Of a stretch of DNA of 64,000 nucleotides, positions 34,773-43,533 are shown piece by piece. The stretch is from Embleya sp045207785 (GTDB lineage Bacteria; Actinomycetota; Actinomycetes; Streptomycetales; Streptomycetaceae). The position numbers and the translations under genes were made by a program. A model generated the notes under the pieces. The model was given only the letters and a program-made list of their open reading frames with translations. It was not told where the DNA came from and did not search any database. Position 1 is the stretch's first letter. Every line of letters begins with the position of its first letter. The stretch covers positions 6,014,001-6,078,000 of the forward strand of contig NZ_CP108776.1 in NCBI RefSeq assembly GCF_045207785.1, given 5' to 3'.

Positions 34773-35957
34773 TCAAACGCCGGCCGGGACCCGTGTTCGG
34801 CTGGGTGTCGACGTGTGGTTCAGGGCGGTCGACAGGTCCGACCACAGGTCGTCCTCGTTTTCCAGGCCGACCGACAGTCGCAGCAGGTTCGGGCCGATCG
34901 CGCCCTCGGCTCGGGCCGTGTCGTCGATGACGCGGTGGGTCAGCGAGGCCGGGTGCTGGATCAGGGTGTCGGTGCCGCCCAGGCTCACGGCCGGCGTGAT
35001 CAGGCGCAGTGCCGACACCATCGCCATCGGGTCGTTCGCGACCTCGAAGGCCACGAGCGCGCCGCCGATGCTCGGGTAGTGCACCCGCTCGACCGCCGGG
35101 TGGGCGGCCAGCCGGCGGGCGAGCGTGGCGGCCGACGCGGACGCCTTGGCCACTCGGATCGGCAGCGTCGCGAGGCCGCGCAGCAGCAGGTAGCCGGCCA
35201 GCGGATGCAGCAACGCCCCGGTGGCGAACCGGATTTGGCGCAGCACGCGCGCCGACTCCTCGTCGCACGCGACCACGCCGCCCATCACGTCGCCGTGCCC
35301 GCCGAGGAACTTGGTCGCGCTGTGCAGCACCATCCGCGCGCCCAGTGTCGCGGGTCGTTGCAGGACCGGCGTCGCGAAGGTGTTGTCCACGAGCAGCGGC
35401 ACCTCCCCGGCCTGCGCGGCGAGGTCGACCAGATCCAGCTCGGCCAGCGTCGGGTTGGCCGGCGTCTCGACCATCACCAGACCGGTGTCGGGCCGCACCG
35501 CCGCGGCCACGCCGCCCGGTTCGGCCCAGGTGACCTCGGTGCCGAGCAGCCCGCTGGTGAGCAGGTGGTCGGTCGTGCCGTACAGCGGCCGTACCGCGAC
35601 GACGTGTCGCCGCCCGCGAGCGGCCGCCGCGAGCAGGCACGCGGTGACCGCCGCCATGCCGCTCGCGAACGCGACCGCGGCCTCGCAGCCCTCCAGCTCC
35701 GCGAGCGCGTCCTCGAACCGGCGCACGGTCGGATTGGTCAGGCGGCCGTAGATCGGCGATCCTTCGGGCAGCTCCCCCTCGGCGTAGGCGTCGAGGGCGA
35801 GGGCCGCGCCGGGCAGGTCCGGCAGGGGATAGGTGGTCGACAGGTCGATCGGCACGGCGTGCGTGCCCAGGGCGGCGAGGTCGTCACGGCCCGCGTGTAC
35901 CGCACGGGTTTCGAACGCGTGGCCGGCGCCGGGCACGGCCGGGGGTCGGTGCTCCAT
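34773..35957 (-). CDS. PLP-dependent trans-sulfuration enzyme (cystathionine gamma-synthase/lyase family)
   Basis: 394 residues of the Cys/Met metabolism PLP family: SPIYGRLTNPTVRRFEDALA, EGCEAAVAFASGMAAVTA, the Asp in VPLLVDNTFATPVLQRP and the PLP Lys in SATKFLGGHGDVMGG. Members make or cleave cystathionine, homocysteine or methionine; sequence alone does not separate lyase from synthase here, and a methionine gamma-lyase role is possible because an Lrp-type regulator is divergent from it. It converges on the M48 remnant with 45 bp between. Confidence 0.88.
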   Translation of the reverse strand: MEHRPPAVPGAGHAFETRAVHAGRDDLAALGTHAVPIDLSTTYPLPDLPGAALALDAYAEGELPEGSPIYGRLTNPTVRRFEDALAELEGCEAAVAFASGMAAVTACLLAAAARGRRHVVAVRPLYGTTDHLLTSGLLGTEVTWAEPGGVAAAVRPDTGLVMVETPANPTLAELDLVDLAAQAGEVPLLVDNTFATPVLQRPATLGARMVLHSATKFLGGHGDVMGGVVACDEESARVLRQIRFATGALLHPLAGYLLLRGLATLPIRVAKASASAATLARRLAAHPAVERVHYPSIGGALVAFEVANDPMAMVSALRLITPAVSLGGTDTLIQHPASLTHRVIDDTARAEGAIGPNLLRLSVGLENEDDLWSDLSTALNHTSTPSRTRVPAGV

Positions 35958-36005
35958 GGCCGTCAGGGTGCGCCGATCACCGGAGGAGTGGTTGACAGGC
36001 CGAAT

Positions 36006-36011
36006 TATCAT
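36006..36011 (+). promoter_or_regulatory. Candidate leaderless -10 element (TATCAT)
   Basis: TATCAT ends 6 bp before the Lrp ATG at 36018; no Shine-Dalgarno sequence is visible. The 60-bp divergent gap also serves the PLP enzyme gene. Confidence 0.4.
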
Positions 36012-36017
36012 CGCCCA

Positions 36018-36524
36018 ATGAGCCAATCCATCGCCCTCGATCCGATCGACCTCGGCATCCTCCGCGCTCTCCAGAACGATGCCCGGATCAGCAACAAGGC
36101 GCTCGCCGCCGAGGTCGGGATCGCCCCCTCGACCTGCCTCGACCGGGTGGCCCGGCTGCGCTCGGCCGGCGTGGTCAAGGGCTCGGTGACGGTCGTCGAC
36201 GCGGCCGCGCTCGGCCGCCCGTTGCAGGCGATGCTCGCGGTCCGGGTCCGCCCGCACCACCGCGCGGTGCTCAACCCGTTCGTTGGCCACGTGCTGAAGC
36301 TGCCGGAGACCCGCGCGCTGTACCACCTCGCCGGCCCGGACGACTTCCTCGTCCACGTCGCCGTCGCCGACGCGACCGGACTCCAGCGGCTGGTCGTGGA
36401 CGGCTTCACGTCCCGTACCGAGGTCACCCAGGTGCACACGATGCTGATATTCCAACAGTGGCAGGGCGGTCCGCTCCTCCCGCCCGACCTACAGGGCCCG
36501 CCGCGGCGTCTGACGGCGGGTTGA
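36018..36524 (+). CDS. Lrp/AsnC-family transcriptional regulator
   Basis: 168 residues. N-terminal helix-turn-helix (LDPIDLGILRALQNDARISNKALAAEVGIAPSTCLDRV, in two helices) and a C-terminal RAM ligand domain (ALYHLAGPDDFLVHVAVADATGLQRLV). These proteins form octamers and respond to amino acids. Divergent by 60 bp from the trans-sulfuration enzyme, which is therefore the probable target, with methionine, cysteine or a relative as likely effector (inference). Confidence 0.9.
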   Translation: MSQSIALDPIDLGILRALQNDARISNKALAAEVGIAPSTCLDRVARLRSAGVVKGSVTVVDAAALGRPLQAMLAVRVRPHHRAVLNPFVGHVLKLPETRALYHLAGPDDFLVHVAVADATGLQRLVVDGFTSRTEVTQVHTMLIFQQWQGGPLLPPDLQGPPRRLTAG

Positions 36525-36585
36525 CCGGCCGAGGACGCCCTCTCGGCGCTCGGCCTCAGCCCCGACGGGCACCCGGCCGCACGCC

Positions 36586-37773
36586 CTAGCCCTGCCGCGC
36601 GGACAGCACGACGCCGACCGCGACCGTCGACGCGGCCACCACCCCGGCCAGCGGCACTGCGGCCTTGCCCGCGAACGTGCACAGCAGGACCAGCAGGGTC
36701 GCGGTCGGCAGCACCATCTGCTGTACCCGCCCGCGCTTGTGGTGCCGCGAGTGCAGCGCCCACGTGGTGAGCATGAACAGCGCGGCCGGGACGGTGACAC
36801 ACGCCGACGCCGCGACCGTGGAGATGTGCGCCTCGCCGACCGCCTGCTCGATCGCCACCTCCAGGCCCGCGCCGATCGCCGCCGCGGACCCGAAGATCAC
36901 GTAGTGGCCGTACCCCCACAGGAAGGCCTGCCGGTTGGAGCCCAGGTAGCCGTGGATCGGCACCGCGAAGTAGATCCAATAGGCCGCGAAGACGATCAGC
37001 AGACCACCCGCCGCGATCGGCAGCAGCTTGCCGAGCGCGGCCGAGTCGTCCACCGCGGTCTGGATCGCGATGGTCGCCGCGGACACGCTCTCGCCCAGCA
37101 TGATCAGCGTGAACAGCCCGTACCGCTCGGCGATGTGATGCGGGTGCCAGCTCGTCGGGCGATCGCGCTCGGCGATCGCCGGCACCGCCATCTCGGCGAT
37201 CGCGAGCGGCACGAAGCCCCACTTCCAGGCCGCGTCCGGGAGCAGCAGGAGCACGACCCAGCCGATCTGGACGAGCACCAGGCCCGCCGCGTAGCGCAGC
37301 GCGGTCCGGCGCGCGGCCGGGTCGGTCTCGTCGTGCGCCGCCCGCAGCCACTGGAACGTCAGCGCGACGCGCATGATCAGGTACCCGACGATGGCGACCG
37401 CGTAGTCGCCGTCGAACGCGCGCGGCACGCCGGCCGCCAGCACCAGGACCCCGGTGATCTGGCAGAGCGTGGCGACCCGGTACAGCGGGTCGTCGCAGTC
37501 GTACGCCGACGCGAACCACGTGAAGTTGACCCACGCCCACCAGATCGCGAAGAACACGAACATGTACCCGGTGATCCCGTGCCCGGGATGCCCCTCGGCC
37601 AGCGAGTGCACGAGCCGACCGCCGGCCTGGGCGACCGCGACCACGAAGGTCAGGTCGAAGAACAACTCCAGCGGCGTGGCGGCGCGGTGCGGCTCGTCGC
37701 TGCTGCGGGACGTCATCCGCCGCAGAATCGCGTGCGGTCGCCGCGCGTGCGGGACACCGGCGGCATCGCTCAC
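36586..37773 (-). CDS. Low temperature requirement protein A (LtrA) family membrane protein
   Basis: 395 residues, about 10-12 membrane helices. The family signature ATPLELFFDLTFVVAVAQ is near residue 33, with WWAWVNFTWFASAYDCDDPLYR and ERYGLFTLIMLGESV further on. LtrA was named from a cold-sensitive Listeria mutant; its biochemical role is unknown. GTG 37773 has GAGAGGA about 8 bp upstream. It lies 170 bp downstream of the hydroxy-acid oxidase gene on the same strand; the gap contains a 15-bp direct repeat (37867, 37893). Confidence 0.87.
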   Translation of the reverse strand: MSDAAGVPHARRPHAILRRMTSRSSDEPHRAATPLELFFDLTFVVAVAQAGGRLVHSLAEGHPGHGITGYMFVFFAIWWAWVNFTWFASAYDCDDPLYRVATLCQITGVLVLAAGVPRAFDGDYAVAIVGYLIMRVALTFQWLRAAHDETDPAARRTALRYAAGLVLVQIGWVVLLLLPDAAWKWGFVPLAIAEMAVPAIAERDRPTSWHPHHIAERYGLFTLIMLGESVSAATIAIQTAVDDSAALGKLLPIAAGGLLIVFAAYWIYFAVPIHGYLGSNRQAFLWGYGHYVIFGSAAAIGAGLEVAIEQAVGEAHISTVAASACVTVPAALFMLTTWALHSRHHKRGRVQQMVLPTATLLVLLCTFAGKAAVPLAGVVAASTVAVGVVLSARQG

Positions 37774-37943
37774 AGGGCAGGTCCTCTCGATCCGGGCGTG
37801 ATCATGCGCGGAGATTATCCGAGCGGCTTCCGCAAACCCGGCAGATCCGGCAAGGCATTCGCGCCAACCCGCCTCGACCCGACCGAGCCGGGACCCGCCT
37901 CGACCCGTCCGGGACCGACGGTCCGCCCCTCCCGGCCCCTCCG

Positions 37944-39113
37944 CTACCCCGCCGACAGCACCGAGGGATCCAACCCGTCGACCCGGGTGTGCCCGGACAG
38001 CGCCATCGACAGGTCGAACTCGGCCAGCAGGCACCGGAGTACGTGCCGAACCCCGTCCTCGCCGCCGAGCGCGAGCCCGTACACGTACGGCCGCCCCACC
38101 AACACCGCACGCGCCCCGAGCGCGAGCGCCTTCAGCAGGTCGGACCCGGTGCGTACGCCGCTGTCGAAGAGCACCGCCAGATCCGCGCCGACCGCCTCCA
38201 CGACTCCCGGCAGCGCGTCCAACGCGCCGATGGCGCCGTCGAGTTGGCGCCCGCCGTGGTTGCTCACCACGACCCCGTCCATGCCCGCGTCGCGGGCCCG
38301 GCGCGCGTCGTCCGGGTGCAGGATGCCCTTGAGCACGATCGGCCCGGTCCAGTTCTCGCGCACGAACGCCAGGTCGTCCCACGTCTTGCCGGGATCGGCG
38401 AACATGGTCGCCCAGTGCGCGATCGCCGCGAAGGGATCCTCGGCGATCGGCTTGCTCAGCCCGGCCAGGAAGGCCGGATCGCTCAGGTAGTTCGCGATCC
38501 CGATCTGTCGCAGGAACGGCAGGTACGCCTGATCGAGGTCGCGCGGCCGCCACCCGAGCAGCCACGTGTCCAACGTGACCACGAGCGTGTCGTACCCCGC
38601 CGCCCGGGCCCGGGCCAGCAGGCTCACCGTCACGTCGGGATCGCGCGGCCAGTAGAGCTGGAACCAGCGCGGACCCGTGCCGGACGCGGCGGCGACCTCC
38701 TCCAGCGTGAACGACGACGCGGTGCTGAGCACCATCGGCAGGCCCAACCCCGCCGCCGCCCGCGCGGTGGCCCGCTCCCCCTCGGGGTGCACGATCGACT
38801 GCACGCCGACCGGCCCGAGCAGCACCGGCGCGGGCAGGTGGGTACCGAGCACCGAGCACGACAGGTCGCGGGTCCCCACGTCGCGCAGCATCCGCGGCAC
38901 GATCCGCCGCCGGTCGAACGCCTCGCGGTTGGCCCGCATCGTCGCGCCGGTCCCCGCGCCGCCCGCGACGTAGCCCCGCGGTCCCGGGTCGAGTCGCTCG
39001 ACGGCGGCCTCCTCCAGGGCGGTCGCGTCGACGGGGTAGGCGGGCGTCTCTCCGGTCAGCAGTGCGTTCAGATAGATCGAGTCCTGGAACGCGGAGTAGG
39101 GACCATCGGCCAC
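37944..39113 (-). CDS. FMN-dependent alpha-hydroxy-acid oxidase (lactate 2-monooxygenase-like)
   Basis: 389 residues, TIM-barrel flavoenzyme that oxidises L-2-hydroxy acids. Visible features: PVLLGPVGVQSIVHPEGE, STASSFTLEEVA, FQLYWPRD, the Lys in GPIVLKGILHPDDA, the catalytic His-Arg segment SNHGGRQLDG and the FMN phosphate site LFDSGVRTGSD. The N-terminal extension (YLNALLTGETPAYPVDATALE) fits the lactate monooxygenase subgroup. Glycolate, lactate or a larger hydroxy acid could be the substrate. Confidence 0.88.
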   Translation of the reverse strand: MADGPYSAFQDSIYLNALLTGETPAYPVDATALEEAAVERLDPGPRGYVAGGAGTGATMRANREAFDRRRIVPRMLRDVGTRDLSCSVLGTHLPAPVLLGPVGVQSIVHPEGERATARAAAGLGLPMVLSTASSFTLEEVAAASGTGPRWFQLYWPRDPDVTVSLLARARAAGYDTLVVTLDTWLLGWRPRDLDQAYLPFLRQIGIANYLSDPAFLAGLSKPIAEDPFAAIAHWATMFADPGKTWDDLAFVRENWTGPIVLKGILHPDDARRARDAGMDGVVVSNHGGRQLDGAIGALDALPGVVEAVGADLAVLFDSGVRTGSDLLKALALGARAVLVGRPYVYGLALGGEDGVRHVLRCLLAEFDLSMALSGHTRVDGLDPSVLSAG

Positions 39114-39335
39114 GGCTGCACCCTTTCACCGAGTGGGAGTCCGACGATCCCGCACCGGGCCGGTCGCGGGAAGGGCCGAACGAGCGAGAACGGTCGAACG
39201 GACATCGGGGCAGACTCACCCGTATGGCACCGCGACTCCGCACCCGGCCGCGATCGACGCGACGCCGGTGCGACGCCGGCGCTGTATCGGCGCGATATTG
39301 CCTCGGCGGAAGCGAGACAGCAGGCCCTTGTCTCC

Positions 39336-39349
39336 TGTGAAATGTCACA
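39336..39349. promoter_or_regulatory. Operator-like inverted repeat TGTGA-N4-TCACA
   Basis: TGTGAAATGTCACA, 78 bp upstream of the peptidase ATG. Its part AAATGTCACA recurs upstream of the hydroxyproline operon (46391-46400), and a GntR gene lies between the two. Confidence 0.45.
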
Positions 39350-39363
39350 CGACACAGAAGCGG

Positions 39364-39410
39364 CCCGGGGACGGCCCGGGAATGACGACCCGGGGACGGC
39401 CCGGGAATGA
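39364..39410. repeat. 22-bp direct repeat upstream of the peptidase gene
   Basis: Two perfect copies of a 22-bp sequence starting CCCGGGGACGGCCCGGG (39364-39385 and 39389-39410), 25 bp apart start to start. Each holds CCCGGG palindromes. The second copy ends 6 bp before the ribosome site. Confidence 0.85.
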
Positions 39411-39427
39411 TTTGGGGAGGAATCCGC

Positions 39428-40699
39428 ATGACCCGCACCACCCGGATCCCGGGGATGGCACTCACGGATCACACGTTCGTCGTACCGCTCGACCACTCCC
39501 GCCCCGACGGGCCGACCATCGAGGTCTTCGCGCGCGAGGTCGTCGATCCCACCGCCGTCGACAAGGACCGGCCGTGGTTGTGCTTTCTCCAGGGCGGCCC
39601 GGGCGGCAAGTCGCCGCGGCCTAACCGGGCGACCGGCTGGCTCCAGCGCGCGCTGCGGACGCACCGCGTGCTGCTGCTCGACCAGCGTGGCACCGGCCGC
39701 AGCACACCGGTCACCCCGAGCCTGGCCGCGCGCACCGCGCCCGAGGAACTCGCCCACCTGCTGCGGCACATGCGCGCCGACGCGATCGTCGCCGACGCGG
39801 AACTGATCCGCCGTCAGTTGTGCGGCGACGAACCGTGGGAGACGCTCGGGCAGAGCTACGGCGGGTTCATCACGCTCGCCTACCTCTCGCAGGCACCCGA
39901 GGGGCTGAAGTCGTGTTACGTCACCGGTGGCCTGATCGGGCTCGACGCGAGCGCGGAGGACGTCTACCACCGCACGTACCCGCGCGTGCGGGCCAAGAAC
40001 GCCGAGTACTACGCGCGCTACCCGGGCGACGTCGAGCGGGTCCGGCGGCTCGCCGATCACCTGGCCGCCAACGATGTCCGACTGCCCGACGGGGACCGGC
40101 TCACCGTGCGCCGGCTCCAGTTCCTCGGGACACCGTTCGGGATGGGCGACGGCTACGAGCGCGTGCACTGGATGCTCGACGAGGCGTGGGACGGCGACCG
40201 GGTCTCCGACACCTTCCGCACCGCGGTCATGCACGCCACCGCGCTGACCGACCAGCCGCTGTGGGCGGTGCTCCAGGAGCCGATCTACGCCCAGGGCAAG
40301 GTCGCCACCGGCTGGGCGGCGGAGAAGGTGCGGAGCGGGCTGCCCGAGTTCGCCGAGAGCGCCGACCCGCTGCTGTTCACCGGCGAGATGATGTACCCCT
40401 GGATGTTCGAGGAGTTCGGGTCGCTGCGCCCGTTCCGCGAGGCGGCCGACCTGCTCGCGCGCCACGACGACTGGCCGGTCCTGTACGACGTCGAACGGCT
40501 GCGCGAAAACACCGTCCCGGTGGCCGCGGCGATCTACTTCGACGACATGTACGTGGACGCCGACCTGTCCCTGGAGACCGCCAAGCGGGTCGGCAACCTG
40601 CGCACGTGGGTCACCAACGAGTGGGAGCACGACGGCTCGAACGTCTCCGGCGGCGCGATCCTGGACCGCCTGATCGACATGGTCGCGGGCAAGCTCTGA
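39428..40699 (+). CDS. Proline iminopeptidase-type alpha/beta hydrolase (S33)
   Basis: 423 residues. Oxyanion segment FLQGGPGGKSPRP, LLLDQRGTGRSTPV, nucleophile Ser in LGQSYGGFITL, catalytic Asp near FDDMYVD and His in NEWEHDGSNVSGG. Size and motifs match the large Streptomyces-type prolyl aminopeptidases, which release N-terminal proline (and often hydroxyproline) from peptides in the cytoplasm. It converges on the GntR gene of the hydroxyproline operon, which suggests it feeds that pathway from collagen-like peptides (inference). ATG 39428 has GGGGAGGA just upstream. Confidence 0.87.
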   Translation: MTRTTRIPGMALTDHTFVVPLDHSRPDGPTIEVFAREVVDPTAVDKDRPWLCFLQGGPGGKSPRPNRATGWLQRALRTHRVLLLDQRGTGRSTPVTPSLAARTAPEELAHLLRHMRADAIVADAELIRRQLCGDEPWETLGQSYGGFITLAYLSQAPEGLKSCYVTGGLIGLDASAEDVYHRTYPRVRAKNAEYYARYPGDVERVRRLADHLAANDVRLPDGDRLTVRRLQFLGTPFGMGDGYERVHWMLDEAWDGDRVSDTFRTAVMHATALTDQPLWAVLQEPIYAQGKVATGWAAEKVRSGLPEFAESADPLLFTGEMMYPWMFEEFGSLRPFREAADLLARHDDWPVLYDVERLRENTVPVAAAIYFDDMYVDADLSLETAKRVGNLRTWVTNEWEHDGSNVSGGAILDRLIDMVAGKL

Positions 40700-40700
40700 C

Positions 40701-40730
40701 GGTCCGGTCCGGTCCGGTCCGGTCCGGTCC
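40701..40730. repeat. Six tandem GGTCC pentamers
   Basis: (GGTCC)6 begins one base after the peptidase stop codon and runs into GGACCGGAC, so the last units can fold back as a hairpin. A CTCGTGGGCGAG element follows at 40739 and again at 40766. Confidence 0.85.
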
Positions 40731-40765
40731 GGACCGGACTCGTGGGCGAGGGGACCGGGCCCAGG

Positions 40766-40812
40766 CTCGTGGGCGAGGAGCCCGGGCACTGCCCGGGCTC
40801 CTCGCCCACGAG
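40766..40812. terminator. Very long bidirectional hairpin terminator
   Basis: Perfect 23-bp inverted repeat (40766-40788, 40790-40812) around a single base, 2 bp from the stop codon of the convergent GntR gene and 66 bp from the peptidase stop codon. It would stop transcription in both directions. Confidence 0.85.
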
Positions 40813-40813
40813 A

Positions 40814-41497
40814 TCACTCCGGCTGGTTCGGGTCCGCCCACAGATTGCGGACGTGGCCGATGTGCCGCGCCATCACGGCCTCGGCCCGGGCCGAGTCGCC
40901 GGTCGCGAGCGCGTCGAGCAGTTCGAGGTGCTCGAGCGCCGACGCGGTGAGCCGGCCGTTCTGCGCGAGGCGGGACAGGCCGTACAGGCGCGAACGCTTG
41001 CGCAGGTCGCCGACCACCCTGACGAGGTGTTCGTTGCCCGCCAGGGAGAGCAGCGACAGATGGAAGCGGCGGTCCGCCTCCACATACCTGATCAGGTCGC
41101 CCGCCTCGGCCGCCGTGACGATCTCCTCGGCGACCGGGCGCAGCAGGGCCAGCTGTTCGGGCGTGACCACGCTCGCCAGGCGGGCCACGACCGGCACCTC
41201 GATCAGCGCGCGCACCTCGGTGAACTCGTCCAACTCGCGGTCGGACAACTCGGTGACCCGAAACCCCTTGTTGCGGACGGCCTCGACCAGACCCTCGTTC
41301 GCGAGGTCCAGCATCGCCTCGCGGACCGGGGTCGGCGACACGCCGAACTGCGCGGCGAGTGCGGGCGCCGAATAGACCACACCGGGTCGCATCTCGCCCG
41401 CGATCAACGCCGCGCGCAATTCTCGTGCCACCCGATCCCGCAGGATCGGCCGATCGTCGAAGGACGGCAGCGCGAGCGCTCCGTGTCCCGTGTCCAT
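40814..41497 (-). CDS. GntR-family transcriptional regulator (FadR/FCD subfamily)
   Basis: 227 residues. N-terminal winged helix (REAMLDLANEGLVEAVRNKG with the upstream SAPALAAQFGVSPTPV) and a C-terminal FCD helical ligand domain (YVEADRRFHLSLLSLAGNEHLV), with metal-binding Asp and His. It follows the hydroxyproline operon by 102 bp on the same strand and is probably its regulator, with hydroxyproline or a pathway intermediate as effector. ATG 41497 is chosen over ATG 41515 because AGGAGG lies 5 bp upstream. Confidence 0.9.
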   Translation of the reverse strand: MDTGHGALALPSFDDRPILRDRVARELRAALIAGEMRPGVVYSAPALAAQFGVSPTPVREAMLDLANEGLVEAVRNKGFRVTELSDRELDEFTEVRALIEVPVVARLASVVTPEQLALLRPVAEEIVTAAEAGDLIRYVEADRRFHLSLLSLAGNEHLVRVVGDLRKRSRLYGLSRLAQNGRLTASALEHLELLDALATGDSARAEAVMARHIGHVRNLWADPNQPE

Positions 41498-41599
41498 GGT
41501 GCCTCCTACCGCCATGCTACTGACGGTCGATCACCTCGGGGGGCCGGATCGGGACCGAACCGTGGGCAATCGCGGAGTGTGACGCACGCGCGGCCTCGG

Positions 41600-42601
41600 T
41601 CACAGCCGGAATCCGGCCGGGAACGGGTCCTCGGGATCGAGCAGGTACTGCGCCGTCGCGGTGATCCAGGCCCGCCCGGTGACCATCGGGATCACTGCCT
41701 CGCGCCCGCCGACCGAGGCCCGCTCCACCAGCCGGCCGTGGAACCGGGTCCCGATGAACGACTCGTTCACGAACAGCTGACCGATCGTCAACTCCCCGCG
41801 CGCGTACAACTGCGCCATCCGCGCGCTGGTCCCGGTGCCGCACGGTGAGCGGTCGAACCAGCCGGGGTGGATCGCCATCGCGTGGCGCGACAGCGCGGCG
41901 TCCGAGCCCGGGGCGAGGAACTGCACGTGGTGACAACCCGAGACGTTCGGGTCCTCGGGATGCACCGGCCGGGCCTGTTCGTTGATCGCCGCCATGATGG
42001 ACAGGCCCGCGTCCAGGATCCGCGTCCCCTCGGCCCGGTCGAAGGCCAGGCCGACCTTATCGAGCGGCAGGATCGCGTAGAAGTTGCCGCCGTAGGCCAT
42101 GTCGTACGTGATCGCGCCGAGCCCGGGCACGTCCACCGTGGCGTCCAACTCGTGCGTGTAGGAGGCCACGTTGCGGATCGTGACCGAGCGCGCGGCGCCG
42201 TCGGCGACCTCGACCTCGGCGATCACCAGGCCCGCCGGGGTGTCCAGGCGCACGGTCGTGACCGGCTCCACCACCTCGACCATGCCGGTCTCGACCAGGA
42301 CGGTCGCGACGCCGATCGTGCCGTGTCCGCACATCGGCAGGCACCCCGACACCTCGATGAACAGCACGCCGTAGTCGGCGTCCGGACGGGTCGGCGGTTG
42401 CAGGATCGCGCCGCTCATCGCGCCGTGCCCGCGCGGCTCGTACATCAGCAGTGTGCGGATGTGGTCCAGGTGGGCCATGAAGTGCACCCGTCGTTCGGCC
42501 ATGGTCGCGCCCGGGATCACTCCGATGCCGCCGGTGATCACCCGGGTCGGCATGCCCTCGGTGTGCGAGTCGACCGCGTGGTAGACGTGTCGTGAGCGCA
42601 T
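41600..42601 (-). CDS. 4-hydroxyproline 2-epimerase (proline racemase family)
   Basis: 333 residues. Both catalytic cysteines are present: CLPMCGHGTIG (about residue 90) and SPCGTGTSARMA (about 252). The Cys/Cys pair and the N-terminal VDSHTEGMPTRVITGG fit the epimerase that turns trans-4-hydroxy-L-proline into cis-4-hydroxy-D-proline; a Cys/Thr pair would mark the dehydratase instead. Its ATG overlaps the deaminase stop (TGATG). The neighbouring dehydrogenase and deaminase genes support hydroxyproline over proline as substrate. Confidence 0.92.
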   Translation of the reverse strand: MRSRHVYHAVDSHTEGMPTRVITGGIGVIPGATMAERRVHFMAHLDHIRTLLMYEPRGHGAMSGAILQPPTRPDADYGVLFIEVSGCLPMCGHGTIGVATVLVETGMVEVVEPVTTVRLDTPAGLVIAEVEVADGAARSVTIRNVASYTHELDATVDVPGLGAITYDMAYGGNFYAILPLDKVGLAFDRAEGTRILDAGLSIMAAINEQARPVHPEDPNVSGCHHVQFLAPGSDAALSRHAMAIHPGWFDRSPCGTGTSARMAQLYARGELTIGQLFVNESFIGTRFHGRLVERASVGGREAVIPMVTGRAWITATAQYLLDPEDPFPAGFRL

Positions 42602-43533
42602 CAGCCCAGCCCCTCCGCAAGTGCCTTCTCGGTGAACTCTCGTACGGACGCCGCCTGTTCCGGCAGCAGCGGCAGTCGCGGCGCCCGGCACGGACCGCCT
42701 CGGCGTCCCGCGAGGTCCATCGACAGCTTGATCGACTGCACGAACTCGGTGCGCGAGTCGAGCCGGAGCAGCGGATGCAGCAGGCGGTACAGCGGCTGCA
42801 CCGCGCGCACGTCGCCGCTCGTGGCGGCCCGGTACAGCTCGGCGCTCGCCTGCGGGAAGGCGTTGGCGTAGCCCGCGATCCAGCCGACCGCGCCGGCCAG
42901 GCCGAGCTCGAGCGCGACATCGTCGCTGCCGATCAACACGTCCAGGCCGGGCGCGAGTTCGGCCACCTCGTAGGCCCGGCGCACATCGCCGGAGAACTCC
43001 TTGACCCCGACGATCAGACCCTCCTCGTACAGGTCCGCGAGGAGCCGGGGGGTCAGGTCGACCTTGGTGTCGAACGGGTTGTTGTAGGCGACGATCGGCA
43101 GGCCGGCTCGCGCGACGGTGCGGTAGTGGTCCACGACCGTACGGTCGTCCGCGCGGTAGGCGTTGGGGGGCAGCAGCATGACCGCCTGCACGCCGGCCTC
43201 CGCCGCCTGCTCGGTCCAGCGCAGCGCCTCGGCCGCGCCGTACGCCGCGACGCCCGGCAGGACCCGGTCGCCGCCGACCGCCTCGACCGCGACCCGTACC
43301 ACGCGGGCTCGTTCCTCTGGGGTGAGCGACTGGTACTCGCCGAGCGAACCGTTGGGGCAGACCCCGTCGCAGCCGGAGTCGACGAGCCAGCGCACGTGTT
43401 CGGCGTACGCGTCGAAGTCCACGGACAGGTCCGCGCGCAGCGGCAGCGCGGTGGCCACCACGACGCCGTGCCACGGCTTGCGCTGCTCGGGGGTCGGTGG
43501 TGCCGAGCCGGTATCGGTGCTCGTGCCGGTCAT
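42601..43533 (-). CDS. DapA-family lyase, probable 1-pyrroline-4-hydroxy-2-carboxylate deaminase
   Basis: 310 residues, class I aldolase TIM barrel: GVVVATALPLRADLSVDF, the GSLGEYQSLTPEER loop, Tyr in PIVAYNNPFDTKVDL and the Schiff-base Lys in LIVGVKEFSGDVRRAY. In hydroxyproline operons this family removes ammonia from 1-pyrroline-4-hydroxy-2-carboxylate to give alpha-ketoglutarate semialdehyde. Here it lies between the dehydrogenase and epimerase genes and overlaps both by one to four bases, so that role is favoured over dihydrodipicolinate synthase. The semialdehyde dehydrogenase expected next is not in the window. Confidence 0.87.
   Translation of the reverse strand: MTGTSTDTGSAPPTPEQRKPWHGVVVATALPLRADLSVDFDAYAEHVRWLVDSGCDGVCPNGSLGEYQSLTPEERARVVRVAVEAVGGDRVLPGVAAYGAAEALRWTEQAAEAGVQAVMLLPPNAYRADDRTVVDHYRTVARAGLPIVAYNNPFDTKVDLTPRLLADLYEEGLIVGVKEFSGDVRRAYEVAELAPGLDVLIGSDDVALELGLAGAVGWIAGYANAFPQASAELYRAATSGDVRAVQPLYRLLHPLLRLDSRTEFVQSIKLSMDLAGRRGGPCRAPRLPLLPEQAASVREFTEKALAEGLG

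Larger units (their letters stand above)
39114..39427. other. 314-bp divergent intergenic region with operator-like sites and a direct repeat
   Basis: Separates the hydroxy-acid oxidase (-) from the proline iminopeptidase-type gene (+). It contains the TGTGA-AATG-TCACA site (39336-39349), a 22-bp direct repeat (39364-39410) and the GGGGAGGA ribosome site. No gene is seen. Confidence 0.5.

Noticed and set aside
41600..42601. Annotation as proline racemase or trans-3-hydroxyproline dehydratase
   Set aside because: The Cys/Cys pair argues against the dehydratase (Cys/Thr), and the operon context favours 4-hydroxyproline epimerase over proline racemase.
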